This document shows positions 26,810-35,852 of a stretch of DNA of 64,000 nucleotides, in pieces (positions within the stretch are counted from its first letter, which is position 1; each line of letters begins with the position of its first letter). The notes under the pieces were generated by a model. That model did not search any database. It saw only the letters and a program-made list of their open reading frames with translations, and was not told the origin of the DNA. The stretch is from the NCBI RefSeq assembly GCF_000293805.1, contig NZ_AMBZ01000007.1, positions 186,001 to 250,000 of the forward strand, given 5' to 3'. The translations under genes and the position numbers were made by a program. Source of the stretch: Paenibacillus alvei DSM 29 (GTDB taxonomy: Bacteria > Bacillota > Bacilli > Paenibacillales > Paenibacillaceae).

Positions 26810-27952
26810 TTGAAGGCGACAATTTGGGCATGGGGTATCCTCTTAGGCTTGAGCCTGCCATCACTCGCAGGTGCAGCAGGTACATATTCTGCCGAGAAGA
26901 TATTTACCGATCCGCAGAGCGGGGCGGTCTATTATAATGTTGAACGGATCGACTTGGAGACGCGCGAGAAGCGTGTTGTTGTAAAGATGGCTGACGGCCA
27001 GTGGAAGAAATGGAACCCGAATATTAGGAGCATGCGGGTAGAAGAAGGTCAGCAACTACCTGTGCTCGATACGAATTTTGCCGATAGTGTGGAAGGCGGG
27101 ATGCAGTATATTTATGATCCTGAGGATCAAGAAGTTGTGAAGGGGAAATTGTTCCGTTCCTCGCCTGATGGCAAATGGGGCATACATGAACGATTATATT
27201 TTGAACCGACTGGTAAAGGAAATATGGGCAAGGTTCATAGTTATGTATTGCGTAATAATCAAACCGGGAAGACGAAGGAGTGGCTTCGCACGGATTATTC
27301 CATTGGAGCTACGTGGCTTTCAGATAATCGAATCATTTATAGTCGCTTGAATGAAAAGTCAAACCAGGAGGAAATTGTGATCTACGATCCTGCTGCGGAC
27401 AAGCTGGATCGTGTCGCATTTGGTAACCTCCGCGGCGTTCAACCAGACAAGGGCTACGTGGTGTATACACTGAACAAGCCAGATCGCCCTTTGTATGTTT
27501 TGGATTTGAAGAAGCGCGTATCCAAGCCCTTGAAGGATTGGGCAGCGGCTGAAGCTTATTTGCCGCACTCCGAGAACGCGAAGGATTCAACGATTGATTT
27601 GCCGTCGGATTTCGATCTGGACGCGCTGCCCGAGGAAAAAATGAAAATGAAGACGCAGTGCGATTACAAAGTGACGATTGATGGTACGACCGCGCGCGTG
27701 CCGTTTGTATTTGAAGAGAAGCAGACTGCGAAAATTCCGGTTAAGCCGCTTGCGGAAGTGTATGGTTGGAAGCTAAGCAAGCTGGATAAGAAGGCCGCTG
27801 CCTTCCGATTTAAACTTGAGCATGGAAGTCGCTTAATTGAATTGAATCCAGCAAATAGTGTTCTGGAGGAAGGTATCTTATATATGACAACAGAGCAAAT
27901 CAAACAGCTCGGGTATCGCTCCGTTAACGTTGCATATGATCCAGAGACATAA
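26810..27952 (+). CDS. Exported protein with copper amine oxidase-like stalk domain
   Basis: A 380-residue secreted protein. TTG 26810 follows AAGGAG by 7 bases and gives a clean signal peptide (to about res 22, LAGAAG). The middle (res ~25-250) contains beta-propeller-like SPDGKWGI and WLSDNRIIYSRL segments, as in WD40/PD40 proteins. The C-terminal ~95 residues (DYKVTIDGTTARVPF, IPVKPLAEVYGWKL, GILYMTTEQIKQLGY) resemble the copper amine oxidase N-domain (PF07833) common in Paenibacillus surface proteins. The enzymatic core of amine oxidases is absent, so this is a surface module, not an oxidase. Function unknown. Single gene between terminators. Confidence 0.7.
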   Translation: MKATIWAWGILLGLSLPSLAGAAGTYSAEKIFTDPQSGAVYYNVERIDLETREKRVVVKMADGQWKKWNPNIRSMRVEEGQQLPVLDTNFADSVEGGMQYIYDPEDQEVVKGKLFRSSPDGKWGIHERLYFEPTGKGNMGKVHSYVLRNNQTGKTKEWLRTDYSIGATWLSDNRIIYSRLNEKSNQEEIVIYDPAADKLDRVAFGNLRGVQPDKGYVVYTLNKPDRPLYVLDLKKRVSKPLKDWAAAEAYLPHSENAKDSTIDLPSDFDLDALPEEKMKMKTQCDYKVTIDGTTARVPFVFEEKQTAKIPVKPLAEVYGWKLSKLDKKAAAFRFKLEHGSRLIELNPANSVLEEGILYMTTEQIKQLGYRSVNVAYDPET

Positions 27953-27978
27953 GAATAATAGCATAATGTTTTGGCAAT

Positions 27979-28006
27979 AGGGCATGCACATGCATGCCCT
28001 GTTTTT
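27979..28006 (+). terminator. Terminator of the stalk-domain gene
   Basis: Perfect 8-bp stem AGGGCATG/CATGCCCT (27979-27986 with 27993-28000), then GTTTTT. Confidence 0.8.
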
Positions 28007-28065
28007 GTGCCTGTATGGGGAGAATACTGGTAATGACGGGAACAACCGTGTCCGGCTCTCGCCGA

Positions 28066-29009
28066 TTACAAGTCGAGGAAGAAATGGTAGAGATCCACGT
28101 CGACGTACTGCCCGCCCTGCGTTCCGCCGATGATCTCGACCAGCGCCAGATGTAAGTAAGGCGGAATTCCGCCGAATCGATGTATTCGGCCGAGCAGGTC
28201 GCCGCAAGCAAACCGTAGTGCTGGCGACTATTCCAGCCAGCACGTCCGTGAGATGCGTATAGAAGCCGCCTATCATGTTGTTCAGGGCGCACATAAAAAT
28301 TTGCGCCCGTACACCGGGTTGTTGTCCAGTTTCGGGTTGCGCGGCGATGAAGTGCCCGGGGACACTCAGCGGACAGAAGGCGGCAATTGGCTCGCGATCT
28401 CTGTTGGTATGTCCTCCGAGTCCCACGCGAGACTATTGCCGGGAATGGCGCCCTCGACTTCTTGGATCTTATTTTGCATGACCAACATCTGGTCGTCGGT
28501 CAGGTCGCCGATCCGAGTATTCACCGTAATGCCCTCGTGCGACAAAGCCGCAGCCACCGCGTTGGCGTATGCAACCGGGTTGTTTCCATCTGACGCGGGG
28601 GCGTATTTCTTGAATCCGTCCAGGATTGACAGATCCACGTAAGCCGGGCTGCGGAGCAGCAAGGCGATTGCGTTGAATCCATCACTCCACGTTGGGAAGA
28701 TCAAGAAGTTGTGCCAGTTGAACTTGCCGGGATACTGCCCAAAGTCGAGCCCGCCGGGTCGGCCTAAATGATGTTACCGGGGTTGTTGTTGAGCCACGCG
28801 AAACTACCTTCGTAGTTTCGCATATGCGGGCGCCCACGCGCGATTTCATCGGCGTGGATCACGTAATTGTAGATTTCCTTTCCGAGGCCCTGGTAATCGT
28901 TTGGATCGTGGGGATTCGAACCCGGGAACCAAAGGGCCCTCGGGATGTTCTGGTCAAGTGAGATGTTGCCATTCCAGTACCAAACATGGTCGCCTAGTTC
29001 GAGCGTCAT
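28066..29009 (-). pseudogene. Decayed GC-rich gene with NNPGN-type lysozyme-like sequence
   Basis: A minus-strand gene running 29009 to 28066 is broken by several frameshifts but reads continuously across frames: MTLELGDHVWYWNGN, EGSFAWLNNNPGNI, then GRPGGLDFGQYPGKFNW (new frame after a missing base near 28766), SDGFNAIALLLRSPAYVDLS, KYAPASDGNNPVAYANAV, later RNPKLDNNPVYGRKFLC, and finally QYVDVDLYHFFLDL before a stop. The NNPGN plus YAPASDGNNPxAY pattern recalls lysozyme-like proteins of phages and secreted bacterial proteins (P5-type transglycosylase fold). Base composition is clearly richer in G+C than flanking genes, suggesting transfer from a higher-GC donor. At least four indels are needed, so decay is likelier here than for the single-indel genes. 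Confidence 0.55.
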
Positions 29010-29614
29010 TTTGCTGCACTCCTCTGTCGGTGTTCTATTGCTTACGGTAACTAAGACGTGTGGTAATGCTCCGGTTTCGTGGGCATCCTCATAGATAGGA
29101 ATTTGCTTTTTCTATTACTGCCCGTTAAACATAAAATTATTCCCAAAACCGTTACTTACCGGTTTTTATGAACGATAACCTGGCTGTTTCGTCAAAAAGG
29201 GCAGGCAAAAAACTCTCAGTCAAAATGTGCGCAGAACAAACAGGCCATGACAGGAATCCATGTAACATGTCGTGAAAAATCCTCATAGCCCAATTCCCCA
29301 GTGAACCTATCTTGACCAGACCCCTAAATGCGTTCTCACAAGGTGACAATTGGAAATATTCATCCTCATTCGGCAATGGACATAATTATCAAAATACTTG
29401 ATGTCATTGTGCAATACAAAGGGGAGATTTATCACATGTGGTGTCATTACCATAGGAACAAACTCCTTATCGTATTCGTGCTTGCTTATGTTCATATCCC
29501 GGAATGCCACTCTATGCGTAACTAATACAAATGAGTATTTCTCCGAGTCAAAAAGTCGACAAGTTTGGATTTTAATCAAATTCATGTTTCAAAAACTTCA
29601 AACAAACGTATTAA
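29010..29614 (+). other. Gap with short unassigned frames
   Basis: No convincing gene. A minus-strand frame 29152-29376 (74 codons, with ENAFRGLVKIGSLGNWAM) and an overlapping one at 29307-29585 lack ribosome sites and recognised motifs; gene debris is possible. Confidence 0.3.
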
Positions 29615-29642
29615 TTGAATTATTTAATCAATTTGCTATGAT
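29615..29642 (+). promoter_or_regulatory. Candidate sigma-A promoter for the 29767 gene
   Basis: TTGAAT (29615-29620), 16-base spacer, TATGAT (29637-29642), within AT-rich DNA 125 bases upstream of the next start. Confidence 0.45.
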
Positions 29643-29766
29643 AAGATAGGATGAAATATCCATAAAAGAGAGTTCACTTAGATGGGAGAGGATGCTAGGA
29701 GAATTGATGGCGTTATGTTCCAACTTTATGAAAACGCTTTATTAAAAGATTAAAGGGAGTGAACTA

Positions 29767-30861
29767 ATGAAGGCAACGAAATATGTACGTATTCTGACGG
29801 CTACTTTCCTTCTTGCTTCGGTGCTCATGGCATCGTTTTGTTCGACCGTTGCTCAGATGAAGGGGAGTGAACACCCATTAAAAATGAATTACGCATTTTC
29901 AAATCCAATACTGACCAACCCGCTGCTTGGCACCACTCAATATGTCTTGAAAAATGGAAGCAGCCTGAAGATTGCGCATAAGTACAATAGCGGCAACGAT
30001 ATGTGGATCATGTTCGATCATGCCGGTGCGAATCACTTGTACGGGATGAAGGAGTGGAGGCTTAGTCCGAATGCGAACAAGGATACCAATGCGGATTTGG
30101 CTCGTCCTTCAGTGATGCTATGGCCTGATATATCGGACTGGATTGGACCGTACATCGTTGGTGCCAACCAGAATGGAAATGGAAAGGGTCAGGATTTCAC
30201 TGGCGGCAATCATAATTATGATGGCGGTGGGAATAGCTCTACAACAGGAAGAACCGTTCGGTACAAAGTTTGGGTAGATGGGAAAGAGCTGCAAGATGGG
30301 ATCGTTGCAACCGGAAACAAGATCAAAATCGAAGTTGTAAATCGAATTCAAGGCTTTAATACGAAGGAGCAGGATGGCAGCGGCCGTGAAATTTTGCAGG
30401 AAACCGTAACGTATGAGGTAGAAGGTGGAAAGGTACAAGTACATTTGGATATTTTGCCGCTCGAGGATATCACGCTTTATCGGTATTATGGCTTGCAATC
30501 TGTCAACGGGGCATGGAACAATGAGGTGCGCTACTATGCGGGGACAACAGAAGTAGCAAGAAGTGCAGGATCCATGTACAGCGACTCTGGTACGAAGTCT
30601 CAGCATCCTGACGTTGATAAATACTTGGTTAGCTCAGCAGTGCAGGATGGAAGTCAGCATCAATTGCTTGTAACGCTTGATCGCAATTATGGGTTCGGAC
30701 AGTTGCATTATCTTGCTGAAGATCAGCCGATTGTATTTACTCAGGATTATGGCAAGTCATACTTCCTGCAAGTCTATAATAAATCAGCGGTGTTGAAAAA
30801 AGGAGGGATTGCTTCATGGCAGGGCTCCTATCATTTTTTCTCTACATCGGATCAGGAGTAA
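29767..30861 (+). CDS. Secreted protein of unknown function
   Basis: A 364-residue protein with a signal peptide (res ~1-30, hydrophobic TATFLLASVLMASFCSTVA). The mature part is rich in Gly, Asn, Tyr and Trp with alternating strands (WIMFDHAGANHLYGMKEWRL, RYKVWVDGKELQDG, IEVVNRIQGFN, VQVHLDILPLEDITLYRYYG), consistent with a beta-sandwich; a Gly/Asn-rich loop lies near res 137-160. I do not recognise the family; a carbohydrate-binding or lyase-like fold is possible. AAAGGGAGTG site 6 bases before ATG. Same strand as, and 147 bases from, the LTA synthase-like gene; a weak hairpin without T-run (30866-30899) lies between. Confidence 0.7.
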   Translation: MKATKYVRILTATFLLASVLMASFCSTVAQMKGSEHPLKMNYAFSNPILTNPLLGTTQYVLKNGSSLKIAHKYNSGNDMWIMFDHAGANHLYGMKEWRLSPNANKDTNADLARPSVMLWPDISDWIGPYIVGANQNGNGKGQDFTGGNHNYDGGGNSSTTGRTVRYKVWVDGKELQDGIVATGNKIKIEVVNRIQGFNTKEQDGSGREILQETVTYEVEGGKVQVHLDILPLEDITLYRYYGLQSVNGAWNNEVRYYAGTTEVARSAGSMYSDSGTKSQHPDVDKYLVSSAVQDGSQHQLLVTLDRNYGFGQLHYLAEDQPIVFTQDYGKSYFLQVYNKSAVLKKGGIASWQGSYHFFSTSDQE

Positions 30862-31008
30862 GATTAGGAAGCGGGATATGAGGGTAGCAATCGCTTCCTC
30901 GTGATCCATAATAACCATATTCATTCATTTGGTTCTGTATTATAATAGGTCGGTATGTAAAAAAGCATCATCATCACGAATGAACATCATTGCAAAGGAT
31001 GAGCGATC

Positions 31009-32943
31009 ATGACTAATATTTCACTAGCTAAGGTTGAACGCCAGCGGGTTCAGCTTTCGCAAGGCGGGCTGTTGACATTTCTTCTAGTGGGGAAATTAAT
31101 GCTGCTTCGTCATTTCGTCTATGATTCGGTAACCGCATCAGGCTTGCTAACAGATATGATTTCAATACTTGTTCTTGTTAGTTTGTTTGAAGCAGTATTG
31201 CCTGGACTAGTGAAGGGTTCCATTTATTGGGTTTTTAATGGCATTTTCTCTATTATTATGTTCGCAGCGACGCTGTACCATATTCACTTTAATTCAGTTC
31301 CGACATTTACAGCGTTTAATGAAATGGGGCAAGTTCCCCAAATCAGCGGCAGTATCGGGCCGCTCATCAAGACCTCACATTTTTTGTTTTTTGTAGATAT
31401 TGCAGTGGCATTGATTTTCATAGCAGCGCGATGGTTGCTCCGCAGAAACTACTCGAAACACCGATTCTGGATGGATTCGGCTCCTTTGCAGCGGTACATA
31501 GGTTGGAAGTGGAGAGTAGCAGCGGCTCTGCTTATGGTCGTCTGCATGAGCTACTCCTGGTTCGTAATAGACAAGGCCGAATCGATCAGCAATGAGAAAG
31601 TAAAGTCAGAGAAGATTGGCTATCTCAACTATCAAGCAGCAACAGCGTTGAAAATTATACGTGAGAATGAAATCATTGCGAACGGAAACCTGGATCAAAC
31701 AAGATCGAAAATTAATGAGCTTCAAGCAACTTATCCTTATCGCAAAGACAGCCAGCCGCTTGGTCAGCCGCATTATTTCGGTACTGCTCGTGGCGCCAAT
31801 GTAATTGTGGTTCAGCTAGAAGCCTTTCAAAATTTCCCGATTCAAGCCAAGCTGGAAGGACAGGAGATCACACCTGTGCTGAATGAGCTTTTGAAGAATA
31901 GCTACTATTTTTCGAATATATATCAGCAAATCGGCCAGGGGAATACATCGGATGCAGAATTCCTGTCCAATACGTCCATTTACCCGACAGGAACGGTTGC
32001 GATGTCTACGGGCTTTGGGATAAGAGAGCTGCCAAGCCTGCCTCGGCTTCTTCATGACTTGAATTATCAATCGGCGACGTTCCATGTCAATGACGTAACA
32101 TTCTGGAACCGACATTTGCTTTATCCTGGTTTAGCATTCGATCATTACTACGATAAGCCATACTATACGAACGATTTCTTCAATGATTTTGGTGCTTCGG
32201 ATGAAGAATTGTATCGGACCGGAGCAAAACAGATTCGGGACATGACGAAAAAGGATAAGCCCTTCTATGCTCAATTCGTTACAACATCCAGTCATGCTCC
32301 ATTTCTTGTTCCGGACAAGCTGCGGAAGTTGAAGCTCCCAGCAGATATGGAGGGCTCGTATATAGGGAACTATCTAACGGCAATTAACTATACCGATTAT
32401 GCGTTGGGTCAGTTTATCGAAGAGTTAAAGAAGCAAGGAGTCTGGGATCAAACAATGCTGGTCGTGTATGGCGATCATTTTGGCGTGAATCCGAATGAAG
32501 GAAGCGACGCAGATATATCTAAAAGATTGGGTGTTCCTTACTCGAATGAAGTGAGCCGCTTTAATATTCCGCTTATTATCCATGTGCCGAAACAAGCCGG
32601 GGGGAAAGTCATTGAACATATAGGCGGTCAGATTGATATTATGCCGACGATCGCCAACCTACTCGGTATATCGCTACAGGAGAAGCAATTTATCGCTTTT
32701 GGACGCGATATGCTGAACACCGATAATAACGTGGTTGGTATGCGTTATTATTTGCCTACGGGCTCATTTTTCAATAATGAGGTGATGTTCGTCCCAGGCG
32801 AGGGCTTTGAGGATGGTACGGCCATTTCGCTGAAAACCCTACAGCCTGTCCCGGTTCAAGAAGCGTATCGAAAGGATTACGACTATATTCTCTCTTTGAT
32901 GAAGCTGTCAGACGAATATATTCAGCTGCTCCCAAAAAGATAG
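31009..32943 (+). CDS. LTA synthase family phosphoglycerol transferase
   Basis: Membrane sulfatase-fold enzyme that polymerises or primes glycerophosphate of lipoteichoic acid from phosphatidylglycerol. 644 residues: five N-terminal helices (to ~res 190), a linker, then an extracellular alkaline-phosphatase-superfamily domain. VIVVQLEAF supplies a metal Glu, GNTSDAEF the catalytic Thr, FVTTSSHAPF and VVYGDHFG the metal His and Asp-His. Length and topology match LtaS/YfnI/YqgS paralogues; which paralogue cannot be told. Stop is followed by gap and a 12-bp hairpin. Confidence 0.9.
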   Translation: MTNISLAKVERQRVQLSQGGLLTFLLVGKLMLLRHFVYDSVTASGLLTDMISILVLVSLFEAVLPGLVKGSIYWVFNGIFSIIMFAATLYHIHFNSVPTFTAFNEMGQVPQISGSIGPLIKTSHFLFFVDIAVALIFIAARWLLRRNYSKHRFWMDSAPLQRYIGWKWRVAAALLMVVCMSYSWFVIDKAESISNEKVKSEKIGYLNYQAATALKIIRENEIIANGNLDQTRSKINELQATYPYRKDSQPLGQPHYFGTARGANVIVVQLEAFQNFPIQAKLEGQEITPVLNELLKNSYYFSNIYQQIGQGNTSDAEFLSNTSIYPTGTVAMSTGFGIRELPSLPRLLHDLNYQSATFHVNDVTFWNRHLLYPGLAFDHYYDKPYYTNDFFNDFGASDEELYRTGAKQIRDMTKKDKPFYAQFVTTSSHAPFLVPDKLRKLKLPADMEGSYIGNYLTAINYTDYALGQFIEELKKQGVWDQTMLVVYGDHFGVNPNEGSDADISKRLGVPYSNEVSRFNIPLIIHVPKQAGGKVIEHIGGQIDIMPTIANLLGISLQEKQFIAFGRDMLNTDNNVVGMRYYLPTGSFFNNEVMFVPGEGFEDGTAISLKTLQPVPVQEAYRKDYDYILSLMKLSDEYIQLLPKR

Positions 32944-33082
32944 CGCAAAATAATAATAGGATGAAGGGCTATCCGTTATGTAACGATGAACCCGACAGAT
33001 TATGTTGCGGAAGCAGCCGTATCCGATGCAGCAGCAAAATTCATCTAGAAATGAAGGACAAGAAATAAGAACTCCAGTAAAT

Positions 33083-33128
33083 AGCTGCAGTTCTACCGTA
33101 ACCAAACGATTGTGGGAGAACTGCAGCT
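33083..33128. other. Stem-loop after the LTA synthase-like gene
   Basis: Perfect 12-bp inverted repeat AGCTGCAGTTCT/AGAACTGCAGCT (33083-33094 and 33117-33128) without a T-tract. May act as a weak terminator or an mRNA 3' stabiliser. Confidence 0.5.
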
Positions 33129-33224
33129 TACATATATATGTTCACGTTAAGTTGTGATTTAATTCACATACTATCATTAAATTCCATGATATAGTATAAC
33201 CATAAAGAACAGGGAGTGATAATG

Positions 33225-33416
33225 ATGAGAACATTCAAAACATTTGACACAACGGATCAAGTAACTCGCAACTTCCTTCAACTTTGCTATATGTGTGATG
33301 ATAACGACCGCTGCACGACAGAAGAAGAGTGCAGACAATGCTGGGCAGACAAAGGACTTGCACCTGAACAAGAAAATGAAGAAACACGTGAATTACTGAA
33401 TGCGTATTACGCATAA
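33225..33416 (+). CDS. Small Cys-rich protein, possible metal binder
   Basis: A 63-residue acidic protein with five cysteines in the order CxxC-x5-C-x5-C-x2-C (LCYMCDDNDRCTTEEECRQC). Such paired CxxC motifs usually bind zinc or an Fe-S cluster. In-frame starts at GTG 33216, ATG 33222 and ATG 33225; the last is best spaced (8 bases) from GGGAG. The C-terminal third is helical and charged. Not recognised as a named family. Stands alone between the LTA synthase-like gene and the convergent transporter. Confidence 0.6.
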   Translation: MRTFKTFDTTDQVTRNFLQLCYMCDDNDRCTTEEECRQCWADKGLAPEQENEETRELLNAYYA

Positions 33417-33496
33417 CCATCAATGACTTTCATTTTGATTACTTTGTGAAAATAATAACTTACCATGGTTAGTTTTCCCTCCACCTTATATAATAG

Positions 33497-33537
33497 AAAG
33501 AGCGCCGCATACACATTGGCTGTATGCGGCGCTCTTT
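33497..33537. terminator. Strong hairpin between convergent genes
   Basis: Perfect 17-bp stem (33497-33513 with 33521-33537) spanning GAGCGCCGCATACA and its complement, 15 bases beyond the stop of the minus-strand transporter; short T-rich tails on either side. Confidence 0.85.
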
Positions 33538-33552
33538 CGCTGTATCCGTATA

Positions 33553-34538
33553 TTAGCTAGCACTCTTGGATAGTGTGGGTACAGGCTGAGGCTTGACCGG
33601 CGCAATATTGCGATTTGCTAAGCTTGTGGCGATCATCCCGGCAATAATGATGAACATTCCGACGAGCGACCACCCTTGAGGGAATGAACCGTTGAGCAGC
33701 AGTACCTCGCCAAGCACGGTGAAGATAAGAATACCTGCTTGAGTAGATTCGACCCCGGCAAGCAGCACTGTGTTGTGCTTCGCCATATCGGTTGCCAAGA
33801 AGAACAGCAGGCTGGCGATTACGCCAGAGCTAATGGCAAGCAGCAAAGCTTGACCTAACTGGGAAGCGGATGGCAATCCAACCGTAGCGGTTCCATAAAT
33901 GCCAAGCAGAATGGCAATAGGCATGCTGCCAAGCGCCATGCCGAGTGTGCGCTGGAAGGAATCCAGCTTACTGCCGCACAGCTCCATCATTTTACGGTTG
34001 CCAAGCGGATAGAAGGTGGCGCCGATAATAACAGGTATGAAACCAAGCAGCAATTCAGACAGTGTAACATTGCTCGCTTCAGACACTTGCATAAATGCTA
34101 CACCGATAAGTATAATGACGGAAATACGCATGCTTTTGAATGGAATAGATTGTCGCACTTTTACCGGGCCATTCGGTGTCTGGCGAGTCTCATAGAACAG
34201 AGGAGACAAGCATGCGCCAATTAAGATCGTAATTTGCCACGTTCCTGATGTGAGCCAAGATGGTGCATAGACTGCCGCGAAGCTGAGCAGAGAATAGAAC
34301 GCGACGCCGCACATGGAACCCCAAGTTAGCCAGTGCAAAGGATGCTTGCGCATTTCTCGGAAAAGCGGTGTAAGGTTTTTGCGAAATGCAACAATTGCCA
34401 GCAGGATCGGGATGGCAAGTAAAAAGCGCAGCGATGCGGTCCAAGCCCAGCTTGTCCCAGATAGGTTCATCGCGCGATTAATAATGAATGTGGATGAAAA
34501 AACATGGATGCTAAAATGCCAACAAATATGGCTCTCAT
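33553..34538 (-). pseudogene. DMT-superfamily transporter, frameshifted near its start
   Basis: Ten-helix drug/metabolite transporter of about 327 residues. The body (from MNLSGTSWAWTASLRFLLAI to the end at 33553) is intact, but the real N-terminus MRAIFVGILASMFF starts at ATG 34538 behind AAGGTGAG and lies in another frame. Adding one A to the A6 run at 34497-34502 joins it as FFSSTFIINRAMNLSGTSW, which is the expected first helix. The internal ATG at 34470 has no ribosome site. A Fur-like palindrome sits 21 bases upstream of the start and the divergent gene encodes an XRE-cupin regulator, so iron-linked and local control are likely. Substrate unknown. Confidence 0.75.
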
Positions 34539-34558
34539 GATGCTCACCTTACCTCTAC

Positions 34559-34575
34559 TTGAAAATCATTTTCAA
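34559..34575 (-). promoter_or_regulatory. Fur-like box upstream of the DMT transporter
   Basis: TTGAAAATCATTTTCAA is a perfect 17-bp palindrome. Its 7-1-7 core TGAAAAT-C-ATTTTCA differs from the Bacillus Fur box TGATAAT-N-ATTATCA at one position per arm. Confidence 0.6.
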
Positions 34576-34585
34576 TTGTGTATCC

Positions 34586-34627
34586 AGTAAAGTATAATAT
34601 ACTATATTATATTTTAAGTAAAGTATA
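34586..34627. repeat. Pair of 11-bp direct repeats in the divergent promoter region
   Basis: AGTAAAGTATA occurs at 34586-34596 and again at 34617-34627, 31 bp apart (about three helical turns), within AT-rich DNA between the transporter and the XRE-cupin gene. Candidate binding sites for that regulator. Confidence 0.5.
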
Positions 34628-34688
34628 TTGTAATAAATATTTTTCGTGATGATTGTACACTATTCGTTTGAATTGGGGGAAACATTCG

Positions 34689-35249
34689 ATGAATGAACAC
34701 GAAACGAAGCAATTGATGCAATCGGTAGGAGCGAATTTGCGGAAGTTAAGAAAAGACAAGCAGCTCAGCTTAGAAGAATTGGCCGTTCTATCAGGGGTAA
34801 GCAAGCTTACTCTTGGGAATATCGAGCGTGGGGATACGAATCCGACAATCGGAATGATGTGGAAAATATCCCGTCACTTGTCCGTCCCGCTTATGACGCT
34901 GCTCATGCCCGATAAGTCGGTACGGATTTCGCGTGCAGGCCACGGCCCTACTTATGAAAGCGAGTCAGGGCAGTGGATATTGGAGCCTGTATTTACGGAC
35001 TTGCGCGAAAAGATGGAAATGCTGCGTGCACGTTTGAAGCCGAATTGTGTATACGAGCCAGAACCGAATCACCCATGGACCGTGGAAATTGCAACGGTTA
35101 TGTCAGGCACGATCCGATTGACGATCGGGGAGGATACGTATACACTTCATCAATTTGACTCGATTCAATTTTCAGCTACCGAAACGCATATGTATGCCAA
35201 TGTAGGGGATGAAGAGGCGGTCGTGCAATTTACGGTATTTTACTCGTAA
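34689..35249 (+). CDS. XRE-family regulator with C-terminal cupin
   Basis: A 186-residue transcription factor: helix-turn-helix at res ~12-66 (GANLRKLRKDKQLSLEELAV, SKLTLGNIERGDTNPTI) and a cupin sensor domain at res ~115-185 (HPWTVEIATVMSGTIRLTIG, LHQFDSIQFSATETHMYAN). The ATG at 34689 has GGGGGA upstream; the longer frame from 34653 does not. Relatives usually repress a divergent transporter or catabolic gene in response to a small molecule bound by the cupin; here the partner is the DMT transporter at 33553-34538. Confidence 0.88.
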   Translation: MNEHETKQLMQSVGANLRKLRKDKQLSLEELAVLSGVSKLTLGNIERGDTNPTIGMMWKISRHLSVPLMTLLMPDKSVRISRAGHGPTYESESGQWILEPVFTDLREKMEMLRARLKPNCVYEPEPNHPWTVEIATVMSGTIRLTIGEDTYTLHQFDSIQFSATETHMYANVGDEEAVVQFTVFYS

Positions 35250-35296
35250 CATGCTGTTATTCATATAGGAGAAGACTGGAAAGGTAGGTGGAGACG

Positions 35297-35722
35297 ATGC
35301 ACACACAATCACGTTGGTTGCTGGAAGTATATTATGACGGGTGGTGCCCGTTATGCACAGGGATACGCAAGCAGCTGGAGCGCTGGGATTGGCTGCATGT
35401 GCTGCAATTTTACTCCATACGCGAGCCCGAGGTAACAGAACGGATATCAGTATCCGTCGATCATTTGATATCCAGTATGCATGTCCGTGAAACGGGCAGC
35501 GGACGCATTCGCTCTGGTATTGAGGCGGTGCATGCTCTCTGTATGCGAGTACCCATGCTCATGCTTTTTAGTCCGTTTGTTTGGATTAGTATGAAGTTGG
35601 GAGTAGGAGGAAAGTTGTATACATACATCGCTTCAAGGCGCACCATTGTTCCCGCCGGGCAATGTAATTATGACAGCTGTGATATTCCTTTAAATGGGGA
35701 GCCGCCAGTTAAACACAAGTAG
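35297..35722 (+). CDS. DCC-family (DUF393) thiol-disulfide protein
   Basis: A 141-residue protein of the DCC family, named for its Asp-Cys-Cys residues; here YYDGWCPLCTGIRKQLERWD carries the DxWCPxC motif in a thioredoxin-like setting. Remaining features: a hydrophobic stretch around MRVPMLMLFSPFVWISMKLG and C-terminal GQCNYDSCDIP with two more cysteines. Predicted thiol oxidoreductase of unknown partner. ATG 35297 has GGTGGAG 5 bases upstream. Lies 47 bases after the XRE-cupin gene and may be co-transcribed. Confidence 0.82.
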   Translation: MHTQSRWLLEVYYDGWCPLCTGIRKQLERWDWLHVLQFYSIREPEVTERISVSVDHLISSMHVRETGSGRIRSGIEAVHALCMRVPMLMLFSPFVWISMKLGVGGKLYTYIASRRTIVPAGQCNYDSCDIPLNGEPPVKHK

Positions 35723-35727
35723 ACTCT

Positions 35728-35757
35728 AACGTCCTTATGTGCAGCTAGTGGGCGTTT
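35728..35757 (+). terminator. Probable terminator after the DCC gene
   Basis: Imperfect AACGTCC/GGGCGTT stem followed by TTTTTG. Confidence 0.5.
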
Positions 35758-35852
35758 TTGTGTTTGTGTTGTAATTTTGCATCCATATATAACTGCAATT
35801 GTTCATTTTTCTCGATCATTAGCAAAAAAGGAAATGGGGAGTGAGAGCGAGC

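Noticed and set aside
29152-29585. Minus-strand frames resembling a transposase fragment
   Set aside because: No DDE motif, terminal repeats or ribosome site could be identified.
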